From NCBI RefSeq assembly GCF_000622225.1, contig NZ_JHWD01000012.1, positions 6,639-70,638 on the forward strand: 64,000 nucleotides of DNA, written 5' to 3'. A program made the translations under genes and the position numbers. How positions within the stretch are numbered: the first letter of the stretch is position 1; every line of letters starts with the position of its first letter. Under the pieces are notes generated by a model. The model searched no databases. It was not told where the DNA came from and was given only the letters and a program-made list of their open reading frames with translations. The DNA comes from Roseomonas mucosa ATCC BAA-692. GTDB taxonomy: Bacteria > Pseudomonadota > Alphaproteobacteria > Acetobacterales > Acetobacteraceae. Of this stretch, positions 56,588 through 64,000 are shown piece by piece.

Positions 56588-56625
56588 CCCGTTCTTAGGT
56601 AACCATGCAGTTACCTGAGAACGGG
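56588..56625. promoter_or_regulatory. TetR operator site B within a 38-nt dyad
   Basis: The core AGGTAAC-CATGCA-GTTACCT is a perfect dyad. It extends outwards so that arms of 16 bp (starting CCCGTTCTTAGG and ending CTGAGAACGGG) pair with a single G-T mismatch. The dyad lies 13 nt after the tetR stop and 11 nt before the next ATG, with no T tract. An operator that also forms an mRNA hairpin is possible. Confidence 0.75.
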
Positions 56626-56636
56626 ATGGAATCGTC

Positions 56637-57791
56637 ATGGCGGAACGTCGCATTGGCCTGATCATGCATGGCGTGACAGGGCGCATGGGCATGAACCAGC
56701 ACCTGATCCGCTCGATCGCCGCGATCCGGAAGGATGGCGGCGTCCCCCTGAAGAACGGCGACCGGCTGATGCCCGACCCGATCCTGGTCGGCCGCAACCG
56801 CGAGAAGCTGGAGGCCCTGGCCCGGGCGCACGGGGTGGAGCGCGTCGGCACCGATCTCGACGAGGCCCTGGCCAACAAGGAAGACGAGATCTTCTTCGAC
56901 GCCGGCACCACGCAGATGCGCGCCGCGCTGATCCGCAAGGCCATCGCCGCCGGCAAGCACATCTACACCGAGAAGCCGACCGCCGATAACCTGGAGGACG
57001 CGCTGGACGTGGCCCGCCTCGCCCGCAAGGCGGGGGTGAAGAACGGCGCGGTGCAGGACAAGCTCTTCCTGCCGGGGCTGGTGAAGCTGAAGATGGCCAT
57101 CGACAGCGGCTTCTTCGGCAAGATCCTCTCGGTGCGGGGCGAGTTCGGCTACTGGGTCTTCGAGGGCGACCTGCAGCCGACGCAGCGGCCCTCCTGGAAC
57201 TACAAGAAGGACGAGGGCGGCGGCATCATCCTCGATATGCTCTGCCACTGGCGCTACGTGCTGGACAACCTGTTCGGCGAGACCAAGGCGGTCTCCTGCC
57301 TGGGCGCCACGCACATCCCGCGCCGCATCGACGAGAAGGGCGAGGCCTACGAGGCCGATGCCGACGATGCCGCCTACGCCACCTTCGAGCTGGAGGGCGG
57401 GGTGATCGCGCAGATCAATTCCTCCTGGGTGACGCGGGTGCGGCGGGACGACCTCGTGACCTTCCATGTGGACGGCACGCATGGTTCCGCCGTGGCCGGG
57501 CTGATGACCTGCCGGACGCAGAGCCGTGTGAACACGCCGAAGCCCGTCTGGAGTCCCGACACGCCGCAGCCCATCGACTTCTTCGCGGGCTGGGAGGAGA
57601 TCCCCGACACGCAGCCCTATCCCAACGGCTTCCGGGTGCAGTGGGAGCTGTTCCTGCGCCATGTCGCGGGCGAGCTGCCGGAGTTCAAGTGGAACCTGCT
57701 GGCCGCCGCCAAGGGCGTGCAGCTCGCCGAGGCCGGCCTGAAGTCCTGGGCCGAGCGCCGCTGGATCGACCTGCCGAAGCTGGAGGTCTGA
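56637..57791 (+). CDS. Gfo/Idh/MocA oxidoreductase 4
   Basis: A 384-residue family member. The first strand has an unusual loop (IGLIMHGVTGRMGMNQHLIR), reminiscent of dihydrodipicolinate-reductase-like folds, followed by the EKP motif HIYTEKPTADNLEDALDVA. The active-site region reads KLFLPGLVKLKMAIDSGFFG and GGGIILDMLCHWRYVLDNLF. It is the first gene of a plus-strand unit with the DUF993, isomerase and TctC genes. The gene start lies just past operator B. This gene, DUF993 and the isomerase recur together in other bacteria, as far as I recall. Confidence 0.88.
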   Translation: MAERRIGLIMHGVTGRMGMNQHLIRSIAAIRKDGGVPLKNGDRLMPDPILVGRNREKLEALARAHGVERVGTDLDEALANKEDEIFFDAGTTQMRAALIRKAIAAGKHIYTEKPTADNLEDALDVARLARKAGVKNGAVQDKLFLPGLVKLKMAIDSGFFGKILSVRGEFGYWVFEGDLQPTQRPSWNYKKDEGGGIILDMLCHWRYVLDNLFGETKAVSCLGATHIPRRIDEKGEAYEADADDAAYATFELEGGVIAQINSSWVTRVRRDDLVTFHVDGTHGSAVAGLMTCRTQSRVNTPKPVWSPDTPQPIDFFAGWEEIPDTQPYPNGFRVQWELFLRHVAGELPEFKWNLLAAAKGVQLAEAGLKSWAERRWIDLPKLEV

Positions 57792-57795
57792 CCCT

Positions 57796-58956
57796 GTGCC
57801 GACCCTGACCCTGCCGGGCGCCGAGGGGCGCCTGGCGCCCTACACCACGGGCGCGCCACGGGAGTTCCCCGTGGCGAAGCCGCCCTTCCCGCGTATCGCC
57901 CTGGCCGCCGCGCATCTGGTGGCCGATCCGCTGGCGGAGCAGGACCCCTGGCTCGACGTGAGGATCGACTGGGACCGCACCATCGCCTTCCGCCGCCACC
58001 TCTGGTCGCTGGGCCTGGGCGTGGCCGAGGCGATGGATACGGCGCAGCGCGGCATGGGCCTCGACTGGACGGGGGCGCAGGAGCTGATCCGGCGCTCGCT
58101 CGATGCGATGAAGGACGTGCCGGGCGCGGTGATGGCCTCCGGCGCCGGCACCGACCATCTGGCGCCCGGCCCGGATGTCACGGTGGACGACGTGATCCGT
58201 GCCTATGAGGAGCAGTGCTCCGCCGTCGAGGGCATGGGCGGGCGCATCATCCTGATGGCCTCCCGCGCCCTGGCCCGGGCGGCGCGCGGGCCGGACGACT
58301 ATGTGCGCGTCTATGACCGCATCCTGCGGCAGGTGCGGCAGCCGGTGATCATCCACTGGCTGGGCGAGATGTTCGACCCGGCGCTGGAGGGCTACTGGGG
58401 CCATCACGACCACTGGAAGGCGATGGAGGTGGCGCTGGAGGTCATCGCCGGCCATGCCGCCAGGGTGGACGGGGTGAAGATCTCCCTGCTCGACAAGGAG
58501 AAGGAGATCGCCATGCGCCGCCGCCTTCCCGAAGGCGTGCGGATGTACACGGGCGACGACTTCAACTACGCCGAAACGATCGCCGGGGATTCCGAGGGGC
58601 ATTCCGACGCGCTGCTCGGCATCTTCGATCCGATCGCCCCGGCGGTGGGCGGCGCGCTGGCCTGCCTGTCGCGCGACGACCTGCAAGGCTTCCACGACAT
58701 CCTGGCGCCGACCGTGCCGCTCAGCCGGCATATCTTCAAGGCGCCGACCCGGTTCTACAAGACGGGCGTGGTCTTCATGGCCTGGCTGAACGGGCACCAG
58801 GACCACTTCACCATGGTCGGCGGGCAGCAGTCGGCCCGCTCCATCGGCCATTTCGCGGAGCTCTTCCGTCTCGCCGACAAGGCCGGTCTGCTGCGCGACC
58901 CGGACCTTGCCGCCGCGCGGATGCGGCAGATCCTCGCGGTGCACGGCGTGTCATGA
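57796..58956 (+). CDS. DUF993 protein (dihydrodipicolinate-synthase-like)
   Basis: A 386-residue member of DUF993, a TIM-barrel family related to class I aldolases such as dihydrodipicolinate synthase. Visible stretches are PRIALAAAHLVADPLAEQDP, LVADPL, MASGAGTDHLAPGP, PVIIHWLGEMFDPALEGYWG and VDGVKISLLDKEKEIAMRR; the lysine in VKISLLDKE is the likely Schiff-base residue by analogy. GTG 57796 has GGAGG about 8 nt upstream. No member of the family is well characterised to my knowledge. An aldolase or lyase step after sugar oxidation would fit the neighbours. Confidence 0.85.
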   Translation: MPTLTLPGAEGRLAPYTTGAPREFPVAKPPFPRIALAAAHLVADPLAEQDPWLDVRIDWDRTIAFRRHLWSLGLGVAEAMDTAQRGMGLDWTGAQELIRRSLDAMKDVPGAVMASGAGTDHLAPGPDVTVDDVIRAYEEQCSAVEGMGGRIILMASRALARAARGPDDYVRVYDRILRQVRQPVIIHWLGEMFDPALEGYWGHHDHWKAMEVALEVIAGHAARVDGVKISLLDKEKEIAMRRRLPEGVRMYTGDDFNYAETIAGDSEGHSDALLGIFDPIAPAVGGALACLSRDDLQGFHDILAPTVPLSRHIFKAPTRFYKTGVVFMAWLNGHQDHFTMVGGQQSARSIGHFAELFRLADKAGLLRDPDLAAARMRQILAVHGVS

Positions 58957-59783
58957 GCATGGCGAAGAGCGATCCCGGACCCCTTTCCCTCAACACCGCC
59001 ACGGTGAAGGAGCGCTGGGGGCTGGCGGAATGCATCGAGGGCTGTGCCCGGCACGGCATCCCCGGCATCTCCCCCTGGCGCGACGTGCTGCAGGCCATGG
59101 GGGTGGAAGAGGCGGCGCGGCAGATCCGCGACGCCGGGCTGACGGTCACCGGCCTGTGCCGCGGCGGCATGTTCACGGCCCCCGACGCGGCGGGGCGGGC
59201 CGCCGCCATCGAGGACAACCGCCGCGCCATCGCCGAGGCCCATGCCATCGGCGCCGCCTGTCTCGTGATGGTCTGCGGCGGGCTGCCGCCCGGTTCCCGG
59301 GACCTGCCCGGGGCGCGGGAGATGGTGCGGGAGGGGCTGCACGCCATCATGGGCGAGGCGCGCGATGCCGGCGTCACCATCGCGCTGGAGCCGCTGCACC
59401 CGATGACCTGCGCCGACCGCTCCGTGCTCGCCACGCTGGGGCAGGCGCTGGATCTCTGCGAGGAGCTGGGGCGCGGCAGCGGCGTGGCGCTGGATGTCTA
59501 TCATGTCTGGTGGGACCCGGACCTGGCCCGGCAGATGCGGCGCGCCCGGGGACGGATCGCCGCCTTCCACACCTGCGACTGGCTGGTGCCCACCACGGAC
59601 ACGGTCTTCGACCGCGGCCTGCCGGGCGACGGGGTGATCGACATCCCCGCCATCCGCGCCATGGCGGAGGAAGCCGGCTGGCCCGGCGGGGCGGAGGTGG
59701 AGATCCTGTCGCGCCGCTGGTGGGCACGCGACCCGGACGAGGTGCTGCCGCTGCTGAAGGAGCGCCACCAGAGCGCCTGCTGA
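58953..59783 (+). CDS. Sugar phosphate isomerase/epimerase (AP-endonuclease 2 fold)
   Basis: A 276-residue xylose-isomerase-like TIM barrel. The motifs are GIPGISPWRDVLQAMG, VTGLCRGGMFTAPDA, IALEPLHPMTCADRSVL (metal-binding Glu), GVALDVYHVWWDPDL (metal-binding Asp/His) and FHTCDWLVP, with a final EVEILSRRWWARDPDEVLP (metal-binding Glu). It overlaps DUF993 by 4 nt (ATGA). Members of this fold isomerise or epimerise free sugars and keto-sugars. It probably acts on the product of the adjacent oxidoreductase. Confidence 0.88.
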   Translation: MSMAKSDPGPLSLNTATVKERWGLAECIEGCARHGIPGISPWRDVLQAMGVEEAARQIRDAGLTVTGLCRGGMFTAPDAAGRAAAIEDNRRAIAEAHAIGAACLVMVCGGLPPGSRDLPGAREMVREGLHAIMGEARDAGVTIALEPLHPMTCADRSVLATLGQALDLCEELGRGSGVALDVYHVWWDPDLARQMRRARGRIAAFHTCDWLVPTTDTVFDRGLPGDGVIDIPAIRAMAEEAGWPGGAEVEILSRRWWARDPDEVLPLLKERHQSAC

Positions 59784-59905
59784 CACCCTCCGCGCCCCGC
59801 CGGGCACGGGAGGGGGATGGCCGGTCTTCCGGCGAAGCTGCGGCGCGGGCCCGCGACGGCCCGCGCCCCCCATCAAGAAGAACGCGTTCGGGAGAAACAA
59901 CGGGA

Positions 59906-60898
59906 ATGTTCATCGCAAGACGCGGCCTCCTGGCCGCCGGGCTGGCCCTTCCGTCCGTGGCCCTTCCGTCCCTGGCGCGCGCCCAGGGCGGCGGCGCCTG
60001 GGCCCCCACCCATCCGGTGCGCTTCGTCGTCCCCTTCCCCGCCGGCGGCGCCACCGACGTGGTGGCGCGCGTGCTGGGGGAGCGATTGCAGCAGCGCCTG
60101 GGCCAGCCGGTGGTGGTGGAGAACCGCACCGGCTCCGGCGGCAACCTCGGCATGGAGAATGCCGCGCATTCCCCCGCCGATGGCCATACGCTGGTGATGG
60201 CGACCATGGGAACGCTGAGCATCAACCAGCATTTGTACCGCAACCTCGGCTTCGATCCGGTGAAGGGCTTCGCCCCCATCTCCATGGCCTTCGGCACGGA
60301 CCATGTGCTGATCGTCAACCCCGGGGTGCCGGCGCGGACGGCGCAGGAATTCGTGGCGCTGGCGAAGGAGAAGGGCAGCGGCATCAGCTATGGCTCGGCG
60401 GGTTCCGGCAGTTCCACCCATATGGTGGCGGAGCTCTTCCGGCTCGCCGCCGGCATCCAGCCGATGCACGTTCCCTATCGCGGCAGCGCCCCGGCCCTGA
60501 ACGACACGATCGCCGGAACGGTGCAGTTCATGCTGGACCAGCTTCCCTCCGCCCTCGGCCAGATCCAGGCCGGGACGGTGCGCGCCCTGGCGACCACCGG
60601 CCCGCGGCGCTCGGCCCTGTTGCCGGAGGTTCCCACCATGGCGGAGATCGGGCTCCCGGCGGCGGAAGCGACCTCCTGGGGCGCGGTCCTCGCCCCCGCC
60701 GGGACACCGGCCGCCGCCATCGCCCGCTACAACCAGGCGATCCGCGAGATCCTGGCCGAGCCCGGGGCGCAGGAACGCCTCGCCGCCGCCGGAGCGGACG
60801 CGGTTTCCTCCACGCCCGAGGAGCTCGCCGCCACCATCCGGCGGGAAAGCGACAAATGGGGCCGCGTGGTGCAGGAGGCGAGGATCACCGTGAACTGA
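59906..60898 (+). CDS. TctC/Bug-family periplasmic binding protein, orphan
   Basis: A 330-residue binding protein of the tripartite tricarboxylate transporter type. It has a Tat-like signal (ARRGLLAAGLALPSVALPSL), then VRFVVPFPAGGATDVVARVL, VVVENRTGSGGNLGMENAAH and GSSTHMVAELF with MHVPYRGSAPALND. No TctA or TctB membrane gene is adjacent. It follows the isomerase gene by 122 nt, so it could be in the same transcript. Bug proteins bind carboxylates, which suggests that an acidic sugar or a carboxylic product is handled. Confidence 0.9.
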   Translation: MFIARRGLLAAGLALPSVALPSLARAQGGGAWAPTHPVRFVVPFPAGGATDVVARVLGERLQQRLGQPVVVENRTGSGGNLGMENAAHSPADGHTLVMATMGTLSINQHLYRNLGFDPVKGFAPISMAFGTDHVLIVNPGVPARTAQEFVALAKEKGSGISYGSAGSGSSTHMVAELFRLAAGIQPMHVPYRGSAPALNDTIAGTVQFMLDQLPSALGQIQAGTVRALATTGPRRSALLPEVPTMAEIGLPAAEATSWGAVLAPAGTPAAAIARYNQAIREILAEPGAQERLAAAGADAVSSTPEELAATIRRESDKWGRVVQEARITVN

Positions 60899-60931
60899 CA
60901 GCCCAAAGGGGGCGCCCGGAAGGGGCACCGC

Positions 60932-61942
60932 TCAGGCCAGATGCGGCAGGTCCTGCGCCCGGACCTCGTGGCGCAGGGGCTCCCCGGACAGGAAGCGCCG
61001 GATCTCCTCGATCACCAGCGCCGTCATGCGCTGCGTTTCCGGCCCTTCCGCCCCCGCGATATGCGGCGTCAGGAAGACGTTGGGCAGGTCGTAGAGCGGA
61101 TGCCCCGGCGGCAGCAGGTCAGGTTCCGTCACGTCGATCACCGCGCTGATCCGCCCGCCCGACAGGGCCTCCACCAGCGCCTCCTGGTCCACGAGGCCGC
61201 CCCGCGCCGTGTTCAGCAGCACCGCGCCGTCCCGCATCAGCGCCAGTTCCCGCCGGCCGATCATGCCGCGCGTGGCGGGCAGCAGCGGTGCGTGCAGGCT
61301 GACCAGGTCGGCCTCGGCGAGCAGGACCTCCAGCGGCCGCGGGGTGGCGCCCAGCCGCGCGGCCTCCTCCCCGCCCACGAAAGGGTCGCTCAGCAGCACC
61401 CGCAGGTCGAAGGGCCGCAGCAGCTCGATCACCCGCCGCCCGATCCGGGAGGCACCGACGATGCCGACCGACTTGCCGTAATTGCCCAGGCCCGGCGCGA
61501 GGTTGCTCCAGGGCTTCGGCGCATCGCGCCGTTCCCGGTACAGCCGGTTGAGGCGGAAGACCTGCTTGTTGGCGAAGAGGATCGCCGCCAGCGTGTATTC
61601 CGCCACCGGCAGCGCATTGGCATCGGCGGCATTGACCACGCGGATGCCGCGCTCCCAGGTCTCGGGCGCGAGATGCCCCTTCACCGTGCCGGCGAGATGC
61701 GCCACCAGCCGCAGGCGCGGCATGGCTTCCAGCGCCGCCCGGTCCAGCCGCGGCGCGCCCCAGCCGGTCACCAGCACCTCCACCTCCGGCAGGAGCGGTG
61801 CCAGCGCGGGGTCGTCGAAGCGGCGTACGGGTTCGGGCAGCAGGACATCCAGCAGTTCCCGCAGTTGCGCGTGCTGCGCCGCGGAGACGGTTTCGGGATT
61901 GCGGCCCGGGTCATAGGCCAGCAGGGCAGCGGGTCCGCTCAT
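60932..61942 (-). CDS. D-2-hydroxyacid dehydrogenase family protein
   Basis: An NAD(P)-dependent oxidoreductase of 336 residues. It shows the cofactor loop VGIVGASRIGRRVIELLRPF near residue 165, LVSLHAPLLPATRGMIGR, VLLNTARGGLVDQEALVEAL (catalytic Arg) and the catalytic His in FLTPHIAGAEGPE. DVTEPDLLPPGHPLYDLPNV holds the catalytic Glu. ATG 61942 has GGGGAGG 5 nt upstream. It is convergent with the tctC gene. Operator site C lies 39 nt upstream of its start, so it joins the TetR group. Confidence 0.92.
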   Translation of the reverse strand: MSGPAALLAYDPGRNPETVSAAQHAQLRELLDVLLPEPVRRFDDPALAPLLPEVEVLVTGWGAPRLDRAALEAMPRLRLVAHLAGTVKGHLAPETWERGIRVVNAADANALPVAEYTLAAILFANKQVFRLNRLYRERRDAPKPWSNLAPGLGNYGKSVGIVGASRIGRRVIELLRPFDLRVLLSDPFVGGEEAARLGATPRPLEVLLAEADLVSLHAPLLPATRGMIGRRELALMRDGAVLLNTARGGLVDQEALVEALSGGRISAVIDVTEPDLLPPGHPLYDLPNVFLTPHIAGAEGPETQRMTALVIEEIRRFLSGEPLRHEVRAQDLPHLA

Positions 61943-61980
61943 GATTCCTCCCCAGGTTTCCCTGCCGCAATGCAGCAAAA

Positions 61981-61996
61981 GTAACCAGACATTTAC
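61981..61996. promoter_or_regulatory. TetR operator site C (GTAAC-N6-TTTAC)
   Basis: GTAACCAGACATTTAC matches the GTAAC-N6-GTTAC pattern with one mismatch. It stands in the 287-nt space between the D-2-hydroxyacid dehydrogenase and the divergent second binding-protein gene, 39 nt from the dehydrogenase ATG. Confidence 0.6.
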
Positions 61997-62060
61997 GAAG
62001 TATCCCGGGCGTGGATTATCCACCTCATCCCTTTGCCTGCAAGCTATCCGCCGTTGATGC

Positions 62061-62097
62061 TTGACATGCCGTGATGCAGGAGTAACCTTCCAGTTAC
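62061..62097 (+). promoter_or_regulatory. Promoter overlapped by TetR operator site D
   Basis: TTGACA (62061-62066) is a consensus -35. TAACCT (62083-62088) stands 16 nt later as the -10. The perfect dyad GTAACCTTCCAGTTAC (62082-62097) covers that -10, so a bound repressor would block RNA polymerase. The transcript would start near 62096 and serve the binding-protein and DUF2264 genes, with a leader of about 135 nt. Confidence 0.75.
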
Positions 62098-62229
62098 CAA
62101 AAAGCGGCAGCCGGCCGCCTCCGAACCCGCGCCGACGGCATGGTTCCCGGACACGGCCCCGAGGCGTGTTGTCCCGGGAGCCGACCCGAAGTGGGCGAGA
62201 ACGGCGCCAGACAAGGGGAGGACAAGTCC

Positions 62230-63519
62230 ATGGCGGATCTCGCGCGGCGCGACCTGGGTCGACTGGCCCTGGGCGGCGGCCTTGCCCTGATGGGCGGCAC
62301 GCTGGCGGGCGGCCGTTCCGCCAGGGCGGCGGAAACGAGGATGGCGGTGCAATGGTTCGGCGCCAGCGACCGCGCCCGCCGCACCTTCGCGGTGATCGAG
62401 ATCTTCGAGAAGCGCCATCCCGGCCTCAAGATCAATGGCCAGTACGGCAACTCCACCGACTACTTCCAGAAGATCAACACGCAGATCGCCGGTCGCAACG
62501 GGCCGGACGTCTTCCAGCTCGAACCCAACAGCCTGTCCGACTATGCGCGGCGTGGCGCGCTGCTGCCGCTGGAGCCGATGCTGGGCAAGACCATCGACGT
62601 GTCGGGCATCGACCCTTCGATGCTCGACCTCTGCCGCGTGGACGGCAAGGTCTATGGCATGGGGCTCGGCCTGAACTCCTTCGCCATGCTCTATGATTCC
62701 GAGGTCTTCGCGCGCACCGGCCTGACGCCGCCGGACGAGAAGACCAGCTGGGACGACTATGTCCGCCTTTCGGTGGAGCTGACCAAGGCGGCCAAGCAGG
62801 AGAACTGGTGGGGTTCCGCCGATATCAGCCGGAACCAGCAGGCGCTGACCGTCTGGCTGCGCCAGCATGGCATCGATCTCTTCACGGCGGAGGGCAAGCT
62901 CGGCCTCACCCCGGAGCTGGCGGCGGAATGGTTCGCCTTCTGGGACAGGCAACGCAAGGCCGGCGGCTGCATCACGCCCGACATCGCCTCGCAGGACGTG
63001 AACTCCATCCAGTCCATGCCGCTGGTCACCAAGAATGCCGGCATGGCGCTGATGTTCTCCAACCAGCTCGTCGCGACGCAGGAGGTCGTGCCGTTCAGGC
63101 TGGGCATGACCACCTTCCCGCATGGCGGCCCCGGCGCGAAGCCGGGGCATTTCTACCGCCCCGCACTGATCTGGTGCCTTTATGGCCGCGGCCGCAACAT
63201 GCAACTCGCGGCGGAGTTCGTAAACTTCTTCCTCAACGATCCGGAGGCGGTGAAGATCCTGGGCGTCGAGCGTGGCGTGCCGATGGCCAAGGCATCGCGC
63301 GAGCTCGTCCTGCCGACGCTGAACGAAATGGAGCGCCGCACGGTGGAGTACGTCAACCTCCTGGCCGACAAGGTGGGCCCCTATCCGCCCGCCATGCCGG
63401 TGAACGCGCAGCAGTTCGGCCAGTTCCTGCGCAACGCCGCCGACGAGTTCGCCTTTGGCCGGATGGATGCGAAGCAGGCCGCTGCGAAGCTGGTCAGCGA
63501 CACGAACGCCATCCTGTGA
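62230..63519 (+). CDS. Second ABC sugar-binding protein, Tat-exported
   Basis: A 429-residue family-1 binding protein starting with a twin-arginine signal (ARRDLGRLALGGGLALMGG). Pattern matches to the binding protein at 50280-51566 are clear, for example DVFQLEPNSLSDYARRGALL against DLIQMDYRYLFEYARRGVLL, and ILGVERGVPMAKASRELV against ILGVERGVPIANAQREV. The two are therefore paralogues. GGGGAGG lies 9 nt before ATG 62230. No permease follows; the ABC permeases at 53923-55717 are the obvious partners. It overlaps the next gene by GTGA. Confidence 0.92.
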   Translation: MADLARRDLGRLALGGGLALMGGTLAGGRSARAAETRMAVQWFGASDRARRTFAVIEIFEKRHPGLKINGQYGNSTDYFQKINTQIAGRNGPDVFQLEPNSLSDYARRGALLPLEPMLGKTIDVSGIDPSMLDLCRVDGKVYGMGLGLNSFAMLYDSEVFARTGLTPPDEKTSWDDYVRLSVELTKAAKQENWWGSADISRNQQALTVWLRQHGIDLFTAEGKLGLTPELAAEWFAFWDRQRKAGGCITPDIASQDVNSIQSMPLVTKNAGMALMFSNQLVATQEVVPFRLGMTTFPHGGPGAKPGHFYRPALIWCLYGRGRNMQLAAEFVNFFLNDPEAVKILGVERGVPMAKASRELVLPTLNEMERRTVEYVNLLADKVGPYPPAMPVNAQQFGQFLRNAADEFAFGRMDAKQAAAKLVSDTNAIL

Positions 63520-64000
63520 CGAACGCGGACCTGCACGCGGCCATCCGCGGGAACCCGCTGGGCACCCGCGCCGATGCCGCCCGCCTGCTGCTCGACCTGA
63601 ACGCGCCGCTGCGCCCCTGCTTCAGCCCGGGACGCGCGCAGGTGCGGCTGGGGCTGGACAGCGCGCATTTCGACCGCAAGGCCGAATGGTTCGAGGGCTA
63701 TGCCCGCCCGCTCTGGGGCCTCGCGCCCTTCGCGGCGGGCGGCGGCGATTTCGACGGCTGGTCCCTGTTCCGGGAGGGGCTGGCGAGCGGCAGCGACCCC
63801 GCGCATCCGGAATACTGGGAGGCCGTCACCGACCACGACCAGCGCTCGGTGGAGATGGCGGCGCTGGGCTTCGCCCTGGCCCTGGTGCCGGAGCATCTGT
63901 GGGAGCCGCTGCCGGAAACCGCGAAGCGCAACCTCGCCACCTGGCTCGGCGGCGTGCAGCGCGTCGCCATGGCCGACAACAACTGGCACTTCTTTCCGGT
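63516..64000 (+). CDS. DUF2264 protein, 5' part (runs off the window)
   Basis: The GTG at 63516 overlaps the stop of the binding-protein gene (GTGA). About 161 codons are visible. They include FEGYARPLWGLAPFAAGGG, AHPEYWEAVTDHDQRSVEMA and MADNNWHFFP, which are DUF2264 signatures. This family has an (alpha/alpha)-barrel-like pattern reminiscent of unsaturated glucuronyl or rhamnogalacturonyl hydrolases. Function is not established. Cotranscription with a sugar-binding protein supports a role on the imported glycan or glycoside. The window ends before the frame does. Confidence 0.85.
   Translation, partial: MTNADLHAAIRGNPLGTRADAARLLLDLNAPLRPCFSPGRAQVRLGLDSAHFDRKAEWFEGYARPLWGLAPFAAGGGDFDGWSLFREGLASGSDPAHPEYWEAVTDHDQRSVEMAALGFALALVPEHLWEPLPETAKRNLATWLGGVQRVAMADNNWHFFP

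Noticed and set aside
60899-60931. Terminator between tctC and the D-2-hydroxyacid dehydrogenase
   Set aside because: A short GGTGCCC/GGGCGCC hairpin with a wobble is possible, but it lacks a T tract and the space is only 33 nt; too weak to list.

Overview
The window reads as a high-GC alphaproteobacterial chromosome, most likely Acetobacteraceae of the Roseomonas type. That placement is an inference from base composition, codon use and the look of the proteins; there is no rRNA or other marker gene here. Almost every base is coding, starts are often GTG or TTG, and genes are packed with 1-20 nt overlaps. I see no tRNA, rRNA or CRISPR repeat array.

Layout. 1-5437 (minus strand): the effector half of a type I-C CRISPR-Cas system, cas3-cas5c-cas8c-cas7. 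cas7 is cut off halfway by foreign sequence near position 90. 5438-6368: a graveyard of three transposase fragments (two IS6-type, one IS5-type) directly upstream of cas3 and abutting chrA. 6365-8376: a ChrA chromate transporter and a stand-alone DUF4096 protein derived from an IS5 transposase N-terminus. 8535-16695: storage sugar metabolism, with treY and glgP on plus and glgCA on minus; a trehalose-synthase-like GH13 enzyme lies further on at 28379-30043. 16947-21275: a hybrid sensor kinase and an MJ0042-type zinc-ribbon membrane protein. 21335-24509: ftsE-ftsX-ydcF-plsC. 24510-24797: an AT-rich gap with DnaA-box-like 9-mers. 24798-32576: chaC, a DUF2125 protein, an ScfR/MccR-like regulator, the GH13 enzyme, a WD40 protein paired with a COG0523 GTPase, and a KTSC protein. 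32577-33227: a 650-nt gap holding five strong hairpins.

33228-40209 is an aromatic degradation block: maiA-fahA-hmgA (homogentisate to fumarate and acetoacetate), a divergent MarR regulator, and a three-gene minus-strand operon (flavin monooxygenase, DUF2783, metallo-beta-lactamase fold). An identical 14-mer, GTCTCATATGATAT, lies at the hmgA/marR divergence and again upstream of the monooxygenase, which ties the block into one candidate MarR regulon. 40394-48089 holds a glycine-oxidase-like flavoprotein divergent from hyuA-hyuB (hydantoinase/oxoprolinase type), with an orphan family-5 binding protein and an SDR.

48124-64000 is the most novel part. It holds a sugar ABC transporter, four Gfo/Idh/MocA oxidoreductases, a DUF993 protein, an AP-endonuclease-fold isomerase, a TctC-type binding protein, a D-2-hydroxyacid dehydrogenase, a second ABC binding protein and a DUF2264 protein, arranged around one TetR regulator. 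Four dyads of the form GTAAC-N6-GTTAC (two perfect, two with one mismatch) sit in the intergenic regions that head these transcription units, and one overlaps a promoter -10. I read this as a single, apparently undescribed TetR regulon for uptake and oxidoreductive breakdown of an unknown carbohydrate or polyol, possibly by a 3-keto-glycoside route.
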